64,000 nucleotides of DNA from Calliopum simillimum (GCA_951812925.1 OX638371.1:2232001-2296000), one strand, 5' to 3'. Numbered from the stretch's first letter, positions 19,808-31,079 are shown. Notes: generated by a model from the letters alone, not told the origin. Made by a program: numbers and translations.

Positions 19808-22641
19808 TACGTTCAAAGACGCATGATTTATTTTTAGCAACTCAGAATTTTTCTGAGGATGTTATCATTTTTACCGAGACTTGGTTAAATAACAATATAC
19901 TTAACTCGGAGTTATTTGACAATAGTTTTAATGTCTTTAGAAGAGACAGACACACAAATGACCTTTCTCCAGTTGGTGGAGGCGTTTTAATAGCAATAAA
20001 AAATCATTTGACGAGTTCTTTGTTTGACATTCCCTGTGTATCTGACATTGAACTAATATGCGTAGAAGTTACTATTCGCAAGTCAAGTTTATATATTCTT
20101 AACACCTATATTCCTCCTAATAGTAGCATAGAAGTCTACGATAGTCTTGCACAGGCCGTAGAGTACATTACTCAAAAACTTGACGTTAATGACGACATTT
20201 TATTGTTAGGTGATTTCAATCTACCTGACCTAAAATGGACTTTGTCTGAGGAAGACACATATTATTATGCGTCATGTCCTAAAACCCGACAACAACAAAT
20301 TTTTGTTGACGAAATTTTAACTGATTTACAACAAGTTAGTTGTATAACGAATTGTCACGGACGACAACTTGACTTAGTTTTGGTTACAGATAGTAGTAAG
20401 GTTGTTGTAAATAACGCCTTCAATGCCCTAAGTGTGGTTGATACTTATCATCCACCTTTGAATATATTGTACCAATCAGATCAAAATAATTTAAATAATG
20501 AATGCTCTTCTATTAAAATTTATTTATTCAATTTCAAAAAAGCTGACTTTTGGAAGTTGAATGACATTTTAAGGAACAATGTTAATAATTTTTTAAACTT
20601 CTTTGAAAATAATTCTTTGGATAATAATATTAAGTTTTTCTATAAAGAACTTTTTAAAGCTATAGCTTTGGCAGTGCCATATACATTTAAATACGTTAAT
20701 AACTCTTCATACCCTTGGCATACAAGAGACTTAAAGAAAATTCGTAATAGTCGTAACAGGGCTTGGAAAAAATATATCTGTAGTCAAAACCGAAACGATT
20801 TAGAAAATTACAACAAACTGTTTGACGAATTTAAATTAAAATCAGCTTCTGTTTATTCTGAGTATTTGAATAAAATGAAGCTGAACATTCTCCAAGACCC
20901 CAAGAATTTTTGGGCATTTATTAATTCAAAAAAAAAGTCAGACGGTTTTCCGACTGAGTTCAAGACTGGTGACGAGCTTACCAGCAACCCCGAAATAATT
21001 GCGGGGTTGTTTGCTAACTTATTTAAAAATTCTTTTTCATCTGACTTATTTAGCCCCGACATCCCCTATTTTGAATTCATGGAAACTGACCCGAAAGTTT
21101 CATTTAATGCAATATCTTTCTCCCCTGAACTCGTGGAGAAATATATTGCATCTATTGATGACGATATTGGAAGTGGACCTGATGGTATTCCAGCAACATT
21201 ATTAATTAATTGTAGCTCTATCTTGAGTCATCCACTCAGTTTTTTATTTAATAAATCTATTAACGATAACTATTTTCCTCAATTTTGGAAGGAATCATTC
21301 ATAAGTCCAATCTTTAAGAAAGGATGTAAAAATGATGTTTCAAATTACAGGCCCATAGCCAAGCTATCATCAATACCAAAGCTTTTTGAAAAAATTATAT
21401 ACGATCAAGTCAAGGTGTGCTGTGGTGAAGTCATTTCATCACGTCAGCATGGTTTTGTTAATGGCAGATCTACAGTATCTAACCTTCTTGATTTCACTTC
21501 TTTTACATTAAATTCTTTGGACTCTGGTGGGCAAGTTGACTGTATCTACACAGATTTCAGTAAAGCATTTGACAAACTACCACATAACTTAATTTTGTTT
21601 AAATTAAAAAAGCTTGGATTTCCTTTAAATTTTGTCAGTTGGATCGAATCTTATTTGTCTGATCGTTCATATCAAATAAGATTTCGGAAGGTGTTGTCAC
21701 CTCCTTTTACTGCGTCTTCAGGTGTTCCGCAAGGAAGCCACTTGGGACCTCTCCTGTTTATTTTAGCAATAAATGATGTTACTCACATTATTAAAAACTC
21801 TCATTTGTTAATATATGCAGATGATATGAAAATATACAGGATCGTGAAGGGAGCTGAAGACAGTTTCCTACTTCAATCTGACTTGAAATCTTTTGAAGTT
21901 TGGTGTTGTAAAAATAACTTACATCTCAATTCTGAAAAATGCCAAACAATGACTTTTTCTAGAAAAAATCAAATCGCAGAGTTTAATTATAAATTTAATG
22001 ATAAACATATCTGTCGTGTCGGTTCAGTCAAAGACCTTGGTATAAATTTTGATGCTAAACTAACGTTCAATGAACATATTAATCAAATTTGTAAAAAATC
22101 TTCATCACTGCTTGGCTTTATAAAACGATGGGCAAAAGAATTTAATAGCCCTTTAGTAACGGTGACTTTATATAACACAATTGTGCGTCCTCACTTAGAG
22201 TACGCTAGCCAAGTTTGGTCACCATTTTATAATATACACATTGATAGAATTGAAAGAATTCAAAAAAATTTTGTTCGTTTTGCTCTTAAAGGCTTTAATT
22301 GGACGGATTCTTCAAACATTCCTCCTTATGAGGATCGTTTGATGTTGTTACGTATGCAGTCTTTAAGTACACGTAGAAATATAGCGGATATACTTTATCT
22401 GCATCAGCTTATTACAGGGTCTCTTGCCGCACCAGAGCTTCTTAAATATATTTATTTTAATACTAACCGAAGAAGTAATCATAACACTAATCAATTATTT
22501 TATCAACCGGTTAGTAGAACTAATTATATGGCTTCAGCCCCTTTTAATCGCATGACAACTCTTATTAATCATTGCGAAGTATATAGCATTAGCTTGTCAA
22601 AAGGTCAACTCAAACTTAGATTGAAAAATTATTATAATTAA
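19771..22641 (+). CDS. LINE ORF2: endonuclease and reverse transcriptase
   Basis: The frame is open from 19753 and meaningful from NRLSLYYQNVRGLRSK. No in-frame ATG is near the start, so translation probably comes from ORF1 by frameshifting or reinitiation. N-terminal endonuclease motifs are YQNVRG, FTETWL, LLLGDFN (20206-20220), RQLDLVLV and TYHPPL (the usual SDH is replaced by DTYH). Reverse transcriptase motifs are SPIFKKG..NDVSNYRPIAKL, TDFSKAFDKLPH (catalytic Asp), SSGVPQGSHLGP and LIYADDMKIY (YADD at 21814-21825). The thumb-side region has VRPHLEYASQVW and ends with LKLRLKNYYN. About 956 residues, full length for the group. It nicks target DNA and copies the element RNA there. Confidence 0.88.
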   Translation, partial: NRLSLYYQNVRGLRSKTHDLFLATQNFSEDVIIFTETWLNNNILNSELFDNSFNVFRRDRHTNDLSPVGGGVLIAIKNHLTSSLFDIPCVSDIELICVEVTIRKSSLYILNTYIPPNSSIEVYDSLAQAVEYITQKLDVNDDILLLGDFNLPDLKWTLSEEDTYYYASCPKTRQQQIFVDEILTDLQQVSCITNCHGRQLDLVLVTDSSKVVVNNAFNALSVVDTYHPPLNILYQSDQNNLNNECSSIKIYLFNFKKADFWKLNDILRNNVNNFLNFFENNSLDNNIKFFYKELFKAIALAVPYTFKYVNNSSYPWHTRDLKKIRNSRNRAWKKYICSQNRNDLENYNKLFDEFKLKSASVYSEYLNKMKLNILQDPKNFWAFINSKKKSDGFPTEFKTGDELTSNPEIIAGLFANLFKNSFSSDLFSPDIPYFEFMETDPKVSFNAISFSPELVEKYIASIDDDIGSGPDGIPATLLINCSSILSHPLSFLFNKSINDNYFPQFWKESFISPIFKKGCKNDVSNYRPIAKLSSIPKLFEKIIYDQVKVCCGEVISSRQHGFVNGRSTVSNLLDFTSFTLNSLDSGGQVDCIYTDFSKAFDKLPHNLILFKLKKLGFPLNFVSWIESYLSDRSYQIRFRKVLSPPFTASSGVPQGSHLGPLLFILAINDVTHIIKNSHLLIYADDMKIYRIVKGAEDSFLLQSDLKSFEVWCCKNNLHLNSEKCQTMTFSRKNQIAEFNYKFNDKHICRVGSVKDLGINFDAKLTFNEHINQICKKSSSLLGFIKRWAKEFNSPLVTVTLYNTIVRPHLEYASQVWSPFYNIHIDRIERIQKNFVRFALKGFNWTDSSNIPPYEDRLMLLRMQSLSTRRNIADILYLHQLITGSLAAPELLKYIYFNTNRRSNHNTNQLFYQPVSRTNYMASAPFNRMTTLINHCEVYSISLSKGQLKLRLKNYYN

Positions 22642-22797
22642 ATTTGTTGGTTATTGGTTGTTTTTTTATTTAATGTTTGTGTTGTCCGAGCCCCACAGCA
22701 TGCAGGGTTAATTTTTTCTAACATTCAATCCTTGGATCATGTTATTACATACATACAACTGCATTTATGCATTTGTAGTTATGTATACAAGTGATCT
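22642..22797 (+). other. LINE 3' untranslated region and junction
   Basis: A T-rich stretch, then GTCCGAGCCCCACAGCATGC and a TTAATTTTTT run. The real 3' end of the element is probably near 22720. There is no poly-A. Confidence 0.4.
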
Positions 22798-22960
22798 GAG
22801 TGGGTATGTTGAGAAAGTGCGAAAAAGCTAAGAAAAAATTATAAAAAGATAACACATTAAAACTCATAATTTTTTCATTTTCCTAATTTATTTTAAGCTT
22901 TACTTGATTTAAAGCTTGAAGCTAAATAGTCAAGAAGGCTAATAGCTGTAGTAGCTAAAC
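22798..22960 (+). repeat. dispersed repeat, plus-strand copy (partner at 51265-51432)
   Basis: GTGGGTATGTTGAGAAAGTG, AAAAAATTATAAAAA, TAAAGCTTGAAGCTAAATAG and AGAAGGCTAATAGCTGTAGT match the reverse complement of 51265-51432 in the same order. Confidence 0.65.
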
Positions 22961-22999
22961 TCTATCATTAGTATAGATAGCATTAAGTCACTTGGTGAG

Positions 23000-23040
23000 C
23001 ATGATCGGGTCAAGGACACGCCCACCTCCATTGATGTAGT
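23000..23040 (+). repeat. short dispersed block CGGGTCAAGGACACGCCCAC
   Basis: Partner of 18308-18345 (plus) and 40150-40185 (minus). Confidence 0.5.
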
Positions 23041-23084
23041 TGATGTATTTTATCTTATTAGTATACCATCACATTATTTGTGTG

Positions 23085-23475
23085 CCTCCATTTGGGGTCC
23101 GCCATTTTGTTTACAAAAAATATGATATCGAATTCAAAATCAGTAACTTCAAAAACGCACCAGTCACAATTTTGTCGTGACTTAATCAGTTTCTAAAAAA
23201 ATGTACCACCATTTCGGAACCGCCATTTTGTTCACAAAAAATATGATAATAAGTTCAAAATCAACGACCTCAAAAACCCCCCTGGCCACAATTTTGTCGT
23301 GATATGGTCAATTTTTGGAGAAAATTGTTCTTCATTTTGGATCCGCCTTTTTGTTGAAACCAAATTCGAAATCAGCGATCTGAAGAACGTTCCTAGTCAC
23401 AATTTTGTTATGATCTAATCAATTTTTAAGAAATTGGTACGCCATTTTGGATCCGCAATTTTGATTTTTAAAATA
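23085..23475. repeat. tandem repeat, unit about 120 bp, four diverged units
   Basis: Each unit starts TTTNGGNNCCGCCATTTTGTT, then (in the first two) ACAAAAAATATGATA, then AAATCAG.GA.CT..AAAA, then CACAATTTTGT.GTGA, and ends with ATCAATTTTTNAGAAA. Unit starts lie near 23087, 23212, 23335 and 23443 (the last cut short). Confidence 0.75.
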
Positions 23476-23539
23476 TCGTTCCAGATTTAGAGTCAGCTAC
23501 CCCCAAAACATAAAAGCTGATATTTTCTTTTATAAAATA

Positions 23540-23620
23540 TTACCAGAGTTATGACCAGCTCGAATAGCATTCTAGACCACTGTGTGCCGTTTTCGCGAAA
23601 AAACAATTTTTTTAAGTATG
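23540..23620 (+). repeat. fragment of the 61.8-kb repeat family
   Basis: GACCACTGTGTGCCGTTTTCG here and GACCACTGTGTGCCGTGTTCG at 62151-62171 match. GAGTTATGACCAGCT relates to the edge of the 17.66-kb copy. Confidence 0.5.
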
Positions 23621-23640
23621 ACTTTGCTTCAAGCGATCTG

Positions 23641-25425
23641 TAGAGGGAGTCCAGCTAGTCCGATTTAAGCTAGAATTATCTCGTTTAGAAGACAATTAAA
23701 TTGTGTTTCTAATTGTTTATTATTATCTGTTGGGTTCGATTAAAAATAGTTTGATATTGTGGTCGAAAATTAAAATGATATTGATATTGCATCACTCCCG
23801 CTAAGTGTTTCCGAGCTAACTATTTGAAAAAGCCAATTTTACTACGAACATTTTTAGCCCTTGCGAATCAAGTTCGGATTTTTGGGCTTAAAAGTTTTTT
23901 TTTTTTTTTTTTTTGAAAATGTAATAAGTTTATACAAGGTGCAAAAGTAATGTCATTTATTATTAGAGAAAAGATTTTATTTAAATAAAGTTTTAAAGAT
24001 TTAATCACTAAAACGATGAATTGCTTATTTTGTGTGCGTATAAGAAATTTTCACTACTTTTTTTTTTGTTTTTAATGAAGTTATTGTGATGATACTGATT
24101 AAAAAAAAAATCTGCATTGTTCAATTTTAACGCATCCTCAACGTTGCCGCAATGGCATAATGAAAATTGCATTAAATTCAGTACAATGAGCAGTGGCAAT
24201 TGTTGTTACATTACAGCATGTCATTAAAGTTACTAACAACGGCAACAGCAGCTGCAGCAGCAACAGAAGCAGCGACCAACGATTGAGCCATGCAGCAGTG
24301 ATGCACTGTTGCGGCAATCTTGTGTTAATTATAATTGCATACGATAACATCAGCCATAACAAGAACAACAGGAACAACAGCTGCATTGTAGTCAATATAT
24401 ACATATGTATAACTACTTTTGTATGTATTTTTATCGATTTAAGCCATTTATGTGCAAAAACTGACGTAATGTAAAATTTTAATTTAATTTTTTTCTGCTT
24501 TAAAGAGTTAATGGTACTTAATTTAATTAAATAAGGAAATAAAAAAAAAAAAACCCTCATCAATAAAAATAGGGTTCTTATTAATAAATTACGAATTATT
24601 TTATTTCTCTATAATTCTTAGTACCTGTTCTCCACAATTAAAGTATTGTTAGCAATTTTATTGCATCTTGTTGTTTACATGACGTATGAGTAACCTTTAT
24701 TTTAATATGAAAATGTTTGTCCACAAATTATAATCACTTAATTATTTGTCAATCATAAGTAATTAAGTAATACAAATTTGTTGCCATTTTCGGTATAAAT
24801 ATTTGACAGCTGCTTAATTCTATACGTTATCATTATTGTGCAAGCGTTGCTATTTATGTAACCGGAATATATAGAAAAAAATTTGATATTTGAAAACAAT
24901 TGGTTGTATTTATTACTTTTTAAAATAATCTCCTGTTCTTCACTTTTCCTATTCCCATTAAGACAATCTAAAAAACATAGTTTTTAAGCTGAATATGCTG
25001 TCATTGACAGAAAAAAAATTATTATTAAATCTGATGCTCAGTTCGCAATTTTGATTGGTCAAATGCTGTAATAATTTGTTGAAGAATGAAACATGAGACT
25101 ATTTCTAGCTTTTAAAGTCCTGCACATAGTGTCCAAGTGTGTATGTTTCATGTACCAGATGTCAAATTTTATGATGGCTTTATCAAATTGGCAGCAATTG
25201 GCCAAATTCGGATATGTAAATAGCAACTTGCGTAATTATTCACAAAGCGTCTAATGGTTTGATGTAATAATACATGCTCTCAAATAAGGTGTTTTGAAAT
25301 ATTGAAATATTTGAAAACTGTTTAAAATTTAAGGTTTTTTTATAAAGGTTTTTAAAATATTCCTAAAATATGTGAGAATATTCTGTGGTTTATTTTTTTT
25401 GTATATTTTTTGTAAACATAATGAA
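23641..25425. other. non-coding stretch with microsatellites and repeat fragments
   Basis: It holds a T-run of about 25 at 23888-23914, a fragment GCAAAAGTAATGTCAT at 23941-23956 shared with several TIR elements, and CAG/CAA-rich trinucleotide sequence at 24237-24400. That trinucleotide sequence creates open frames on both strands, which I regard as by-products. It also has an ACATGACGTATGAGTAAC motif at 24677. Confidence 0.55.
24677..24703 (+). repeat. dispersed ACATGACGTATGAGTAA motif, copy 2
   Basis: TTACATGACGTATGAGTAAC followed by CTTTATT. See the copies at 3939 and 33005. Confidence 0.6.
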
Positions 25426-25686
25426 TTGAGGAGTGGCCGTACCAAAGGGCCTAAGTACCATTTCGAGGCAAAAGTAGTGTCATAATATGAAACGGGTGGC
25501 ATTTTGTTAGAAATTAATAAAATTGTTTTCTGTTTTCACTTAAAATTTTCTTGATAGCGTGAAATTGATGTCATTATGTCGAAAAAATTATAACAGTCAA
25601 ATAACAGACTATTAGGCACATAAAAAGTACGACATTACTTTTGCCTCGAAATGGTACTCAGGCCCTTTGGTACGGCCACTCCTCAA
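25426..25686. mobile_element. short TIR element (MITE), 261 bp
   Basis: The ends read TTGAGGAGTGGCCGTACCAA and its complement. The inverted match runs about 58 bp with few changes, through CATTTCGAGGCAAAAGTA. It has no coding content. The core contains CTTGATAGCGTGAAATTGA, a block also found in the foldback element at 1753-2649. Confidence 0.8.
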
Positions 25687-26322
25687 TTGATTTAGAAAAA
25701 AAACCAAACATCAAATTGTTTCTAGTATGACACTGAAAATAAGCTTGATCCCAAAGATATTTCATACAAAAATTAAATTTTAAAGTCCCAAATCCTCAGT
25801 CTCTTGGTATGTCGCCCTTTCAAAATTAAAATTTTTGATTGTAAATTAAACACAAATAGAATCGCCCAGTGGTCAAAATTCGACCACAAATGTATTAAAT
25901 AATTTTGGTATTTTTTGGACACTTTAAGTACTTTTTTTGCTTTTGGTACAAAGTACAATAGAAAAGCTCATTTATCGTATATTTATGGTATAATTCTAGC
26001 AAAATAATAATGGGACTTCTTTCATCTCATAAACTCGTATACGATGAAAAAAAAAAAAATGAAAAAATCTTAGTCTCCTGACCTCGTTCTTCTGGAAACT
26101 TGAAGTAAAGTAATTGGATTTTAAGAAATAGCGCTAAAAAGGATTATTTTCCTTTGGTATTTAGCTTCCTAAACTCATTTTTTTTAAACGGCAAGTGAGT
26201 AGAATCACCAATATAAAAATTATCAAAAAGTTGATAAAATTCGATTATGTTAAAAAAGTTTAAAGACGTTTAAAAAGTGGAAAAGAGAAAAACTATAGAA
26301 AAATTTAAAAAATATACATTAA
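25687..26322. other. non-coding AT-rich stretch
   Basis: No feature recognised. It has one A-run at 26047-26059. Confidence 0.5.
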
Positions 26323-26893
26323 CCGTATTCACGATCTTGTTGCATCGTAGCAAATGCAAAAATATTTTGAATTACAAAAACAAATTCTATAGAATTTTCA
26401 AAAGCAAGAGTCTTGTAAGCAAGACCAAATTTGCAACAGAAAAACCTATTGCACGATTGATTTCCAATAGTCTATTGTGACTGATTTTATTTTTTTCATT
26501 TGTGATTGGCACAATTGCTCAATGACTTTTATGTTTTTGACAACCGTATTTGTCACAAATTGAAATTAAAATGTAAACAAATACAATTAAATTTCAATTA
26601 TTTTGTTTTGGTTTAATTAACAAAGATTTCTACGTAATGTTTGCATTAAGCTCATTGTATGTAATTAATAAAATTGTGATTTTTTTTCTAAATAACGCAC
26701 AATTATTCAGTAAAGTTTCTTTTAAATCAAAATAAGATATCAAATAAATTTTAAATTCAAAAAATATTTGACAGCAAAACAAAAAACAGCTGTTCTGAAA
26801 CGTTTGCAATAGCAATTTACAACAGTGTGTGCTCACAATTATTTACTCTTGCAAATTTGCATTTGCTACGATGCAACAAGATCGTGAATACGG
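26323..26893. mobile_element. TIR element (MITE), 571 bp
   Basis: A 38-bp perfect terminal inverted repeat begins CCGTATTCACGATCTTGTTG and continues through CATCGTAGCAAATGCAAA. The interior is AT-rich without a credible frame. No clear target duplication was found. The perfection of the TIRs suggests a fairly recent copy. Confidence 0.8.
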
Positions 26894-28215
26894 CTATTGT
26901 TAATATATGGCAAAAAAATTTAATGAAAATTGAACTGGCGAAAAGTTGAAAAATAAGTATTCAAAATTTCCAAAAATTTTTAAACATCAAAAATTGAAAA
27001 GTGTTAAAAAATGTTAAAAAAATAAAAATCAAAAATATCCTATATTGAAAAATGTTGACGGATTAAAAAGTCCTTAAAAAAGTTGAATTATTGTATTAAA
27101 AAAATTTTGAAAAGATTGAAAAATTTAATTTTGCTTTAAAAGATTTGATCTTAAGTTTTTGCAAACACCCTCTGTAATTGATAGCTTACAGCTTAAATTA
27201 AATAATAGATGACATTAAATAATCAAATCAATCGAGTATTCAGTCACACAAAGCAACTGCTCCTATTTGCATTTTCAATTAGTAGTGATTTCCTATCGTT
27301 GTTGCCAGTGTTGCCAACAGCGCGATTAATGAATGCACCAAATGAAGCGCTACGAAATTAAGCACTGACCTTGGTACATATCAAAATCAATAGTAAATTA
27401 AATTGTAAAATTTTGATATTTAAGCATTTCAAACGAAAATTCCTAATAAAACAACGTTGCTGTGCAAAAAATTAAATTGAAATTTAATCAATTTTATGGC
27501 CACTTTACTGTTGCATTGTAAATATTTATTTTAAAATTGAAAACTTGCATTTGCTTCTTTGTTTTGCGCACTTTCAAGGCATTTGCAGGATTCAATATGC
27601 AACTGTGTTGTGCTTCATGTTGTTTCTTCTACACACATACATGTGCAAATATATTTGCATTGATTTGCTGGTAAACAAAAGAAAACATAACAAGAAAAAC
27701 GTTAACTGACATGACTACTGTTTCTGGGCAGCCGACTGTAGGGGAGGCGGGATGTTTGGCAATAAAAAGGGTTAACTTGTTAAATCCCACAAGGCCACAT
27801 GTGATGCATGAGTGAGTGTGTGTGTGTGTTTGCATTTATTTGTTTGTATCTGTGGCAGAACACGTATCAAAAGTTTCTATTTGCACGCTGTTACAAGTGC
27901 TGCTGCTGCTGTTGTTGCTGTTGTTCCATTGCTACAATTGTAGATATTGTATAATGCGCAGTATTTGTTGTTGTTGTGTATATTGCATTTCAAAAAGTTT
28001 CTATTTATTCCATTGATTGACGCTTAGTAAATACATACATATCTACATATGAAATTTTCTAGAAAATTTAGTTATTTTATTAAAAATTTATGTCTGTGCT
28101 TTCAAATTGTTTTACCAAATTTCTGGTTTAAAGTTGATATTAAAAAATGTGGCGATTTAAAGGACACTACCCCACAGCATTTTCTAATTTTTATACTGCA
28201 AATAGAACTAGACTT
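26894..28215. other. non-coding stretch with microsatellites
   Basis: A (TG)n run lies at 27816-27829 and TGCTGTTGTTG-type runs at 27897-27920. Short frames here follow those repeats. No gene is seen. Confidence 0.5.
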
Positions 28216-28500
28216 ATGCCCCAGACAGACCGCAGCTCTAATGCGCATTACAGACACAATAATGTGTAACTTTTTATTGCATGATTTTAGGCATTTTTTA
28301 AAAACATATTTCATAGACATTGACTCAACGAAAAATTTACACGGTCAAAAATACTTCAAAAACAAGATTATTAGTGAGTTACGCTAATTAGAATTTTTTG
28401 GACCCTGAATCGGAAAATTTTCTTTTAGTCAATATGTGTTTAAAAAACGCCTTTAATCATGCAATAAAAAGTTTCACACACACTTCGTCATCGATTTCTA
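28216..28500. mobile_element. long-TIR foldback MITE family C, copy 1 (3' end damaged)
   Basis: It starts ATGCCCCAGACAGACCGCAG and CTCTAATGCGCATTACAGAC, then TTTTTATTGCATGATTTTAG. The second arm, from TTTTTTGGACCCTGAATCGG, mirrors the first but loses its outer end after TTTCACAC. The same order occurs at 39746-40095 and 44361-44683. Confidence 0.8.
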
Positions 28501-29029
28501 CTGTGAGATTCATGGTTAAGGAAAAACCGAGCCGGTTAATTTAATGAAATAATGTCAGAACTAGAAAGCTTTAATCCATTCCATGTCATTCTACAGAAAA
28601 TAGTCCAATTTAAAAACATGCAGACTTTTTTTGTAAATAAGTTTGGTTTACAAGTGTTTCAGCTTGCCAAAGTCAAAGTAATTTTTCGATCAAAGCTCGT
28701 TTTGAAAATAATTGGTGCTCCTCAACCTCAAAAGCAATTGTTGCAAAGTAAGTAAAAACCTACGTACTCTTTTGCTTTTAGTATGTTTTTAGTTCAAATT
28801 TGCTTAACCAAATTAAAGTAATTTTAAAAATGATGTGAAAAATGTTCCAAAAATGAAAAAGCGGTGCGTGCAAAGATTCCTTAAAACAGAAGAGATGGTT
28901 CCAGCACACTTCAGGCAGCACTCAACAAGGACTAGATAGTACAGATTTAATATTTTAAGAAGAGTATTGATTCGCGCCTGCAAATATTTTTAGTATTTAT
29001 CTGAATATATAGTATTTACATAATATCAA
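28501..29029. other. non-coding stretch
   Basis: A 67-codon frame at 28552-28755 has no recognisable domain. Nothing else is seen. Confidence 0.45.
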
Positions 29030-29168
29030 TGAGGGGATTCCTGAAAACGTGTAAAAGCCTCGAAAACCTCGTAAACTCGTAAAACTGTCAAATTTCGTAT
29101 TGATTTTCACAACATTTGAGAGTTTACGAGGTTTTCGAGGCTTTTACACATTTTCAGGAAACCCCTCA
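29030..29168. mobile_element. 139-bp hairpin MITE, family D, copy 1
   Basis: Near-perfect palindrome. The left arm TGAGGGGATTCCTGAAAACG then TGTAAAAGCCTCGAAAACCT is mirrored on the right, with arms of about 50 bp and a short loop. Possible 3-bp AAT target duplication. A second copy lies at 43752-43889. Confidence 0.85.
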
Positions 29169-29419
29169 ATGATTTTCTAACGATTTCAGCCTCATTTTTA
29201 TTTTTGAATTTTTTTAAAGAATGTATTTTTTTTACAGCATACTTTTATGCGTTTCAGAGTATTTGACTATTCAAGCTGTTAAATGATCGTACATGAGTTT
29301 TTCGTAAGCCTAAAAGTATGCAGACATATTTCCCCGTATACTTTTGTTGTTTTGTTTAAATATCCTTTTATCTATTTCTATATTTTTTTAAAAATAATTA
29401 AAAAAAATTACCTTAGTTT

Positions 29420-29576
29420 GGGCCAAAAATTTCTCAAGTGAGCCATTACGAATTGAAACGTAAAAACAAAATCCAAAATCTTTACTAGTTGCTGCAAAAA
29501 ATCATTTTTCTTGGAAGCCTTTTTTACGTTTGAATGCTTAAACTCTTAGATGGCTTACTTGAGAAATTTTTGGCCT
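29420..29576. mobile_element. 157-bp palindromic MITE-like element
   Basis: GGCCAAAAATTTCTCAAGTG at the left is mirrored by CTTGAGAAATTTTTGGCC at the right. The match goes on through AGCCAT and, after a gap, AAACGTAAAAA. A single copy in this window. Confidence 0.7.
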
Positions 29577-29664
29577 ACTTATGGGAAGTTTTATAAAAAC
29601 CGAGCTAAGAATGTTCATCATACGTCGTGTTATGCTTTGACAAAATCTTAAATTTTTATTATTA

Positions 29665-30856
29665 ACCGTTAGCAGGGGTTACTTTGATAAAGATTAAAAT
29701 CGTAATATTATCACCCCAAAGACTAGTTATCGATTTGTATTGGATCGATCGGTATCCTTGAGATATTGGCTTTTAGCGTCTGTTTTCAATATTTGATTTG
29801 AGCGCAAATTTTCGGATATATTGTTGCATTTTCTAAAAGTTGTCTTATGCCGGATTTTTTAACACTCAGAAAATTACTATTTATTGACTAGAAGGAAAAA
29901 TGCTGGTGTTAGATGAGTGATATAACTGGAACTATTATTTAATTTACTTCCCTAAGCCATCGACTTTGGTGGATATATTTGCCTCTAAGTATTTTTAACG
30001 CATTTTTATATGAGAGTATGTTAGAAAACAGTGTTTTTGGGGTGACTTTGAACCGGTCGAAAGTCACCCCCAAAAAACTTTGTATTGTAAGGCTGGCTTA
30101 AAAAAAACCCAAACTTGGGCCAAATTAACGCCCAAAACACCAGGTATGGTGAACTTTAGTGAAAATAAAGTCTAGTCTTTTGCCAAAGTGAAATTATATT
30201 TTCCTTTTTATCTTTGTAAAACAATTGGCTGCCCAGAAAGGATATTTGCTATTATTTATTAAGCGAAAATTTGCAAAAAATTAAGCCACCCAAGCCCTTT
30301 AACAAATGAGGCATTTTTAAAGTTACCTACTAAGAATTTCTTTCGTTTTTTAAATTTTTTCAATCAAGTATTTTTTGTTTTCTAATCTTCAATCGATTTT
30401 AAGCTTGTTTTTGTGGATTTTTTAAGTTCTGCTTAGCTTTAATTATTAGTATTGTTATTTGATGCAACTTATGTACCAATAATCTCGTCCTTGAAAATAT
30501 CCCATTGCCTAGCCCAATTGCCTATATAAATATGCCAAAATGTAAAGTGAACTCAAGTTTCCAAAACCAAATACCCTGATTTTGGATCGTTAAAGGTATA
30601 GCATATAAAAATAATGAATGAAATTTTTCGGTTAAAGTCGCCCCACCCTTGAGGTGACTTTAACCCACTTACAAAAATATTGTTTTAAAATATTTGTAAT
30701 TACTTCGTATAAACTATATTACATGACGTTAAAGCTGAAACCCCCACAAAAAATTAAGAGTAATAAAACCATTAATTTAATTAAAATTGTAGAAATTATA
30801 GGCTCCTAAACTTGGAAATTCTGTTTTTTTGTATCAAAGCCACCCCTGCTTACGGT
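29665..30856. mobile_element. 1.2-kb non-autonomous TIR element
   Basis: The ends ACCGTTAGCAGGGGTTACTT and (inverted) ACCGTAAGCAGGGGTGGCTT match over about 25 bp. Inside are repeated GGGGTGACTTT blocks in both orientations, including an exact 11-bp inverted pair at 30039-30049 and 30060-30070, and related blocks at 30633-30661. No credible frame is present. This may be a derivative of a larger DNA transposon. Confidence 0.65.
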
Positions 30857-31079
30857 AAATGACATAAAAATTGCTTTGTTCTACATATGCACTTGTAGTG
30901 CGGTGTCTTTAGTGTAACCTCGATATATTTATTATTTGAATTCAATTTATTTTTGTTACAAAACTATTGCATTCCTAACGTTGGGAAATACCGGAATGGT
31001 TTTTCTCAAAATATTTTCTGCTTTTTTCATTAACGCGTGCTACTTACTCGTAGTCTGATTATTATAAATGGCAGAATTT

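Larger units (their letters stand above)
18780..22720 (+). mobile_element. non-LTR retrotransposon (CR1/Jockey-like LINE), near intact
   Basis: It contains ORF1 with a PHD finger (18851-19771) and ORF2 with apurinic endonuclease and reverse transcriptase (to 22641), both free of stops. The element ends are approximate: I could not fix a target-site duplication, and there is no clear poly-A tail after 22641. PHD fingers in ORF1 are described for CR1-clade LINEs, which favours CR1 over true Jockey, but the clade is not certain. A 200-bp decayed relative lies at 56327-56522. Confidence 0.85.

Noticed and set aside
24138..24563. 141-codon minus frame and opposing 93-codon plus frame
   Set aside because: Both run over CAG/CAA trinucleotide sequence; leucine/valine runs and serine/asparagine runs are repeat artefacts.
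28049..28387. 112-codon plus frame
   Set aside because: Its second half lies within the family C foldback MITE, which recurs without conserving the frame.
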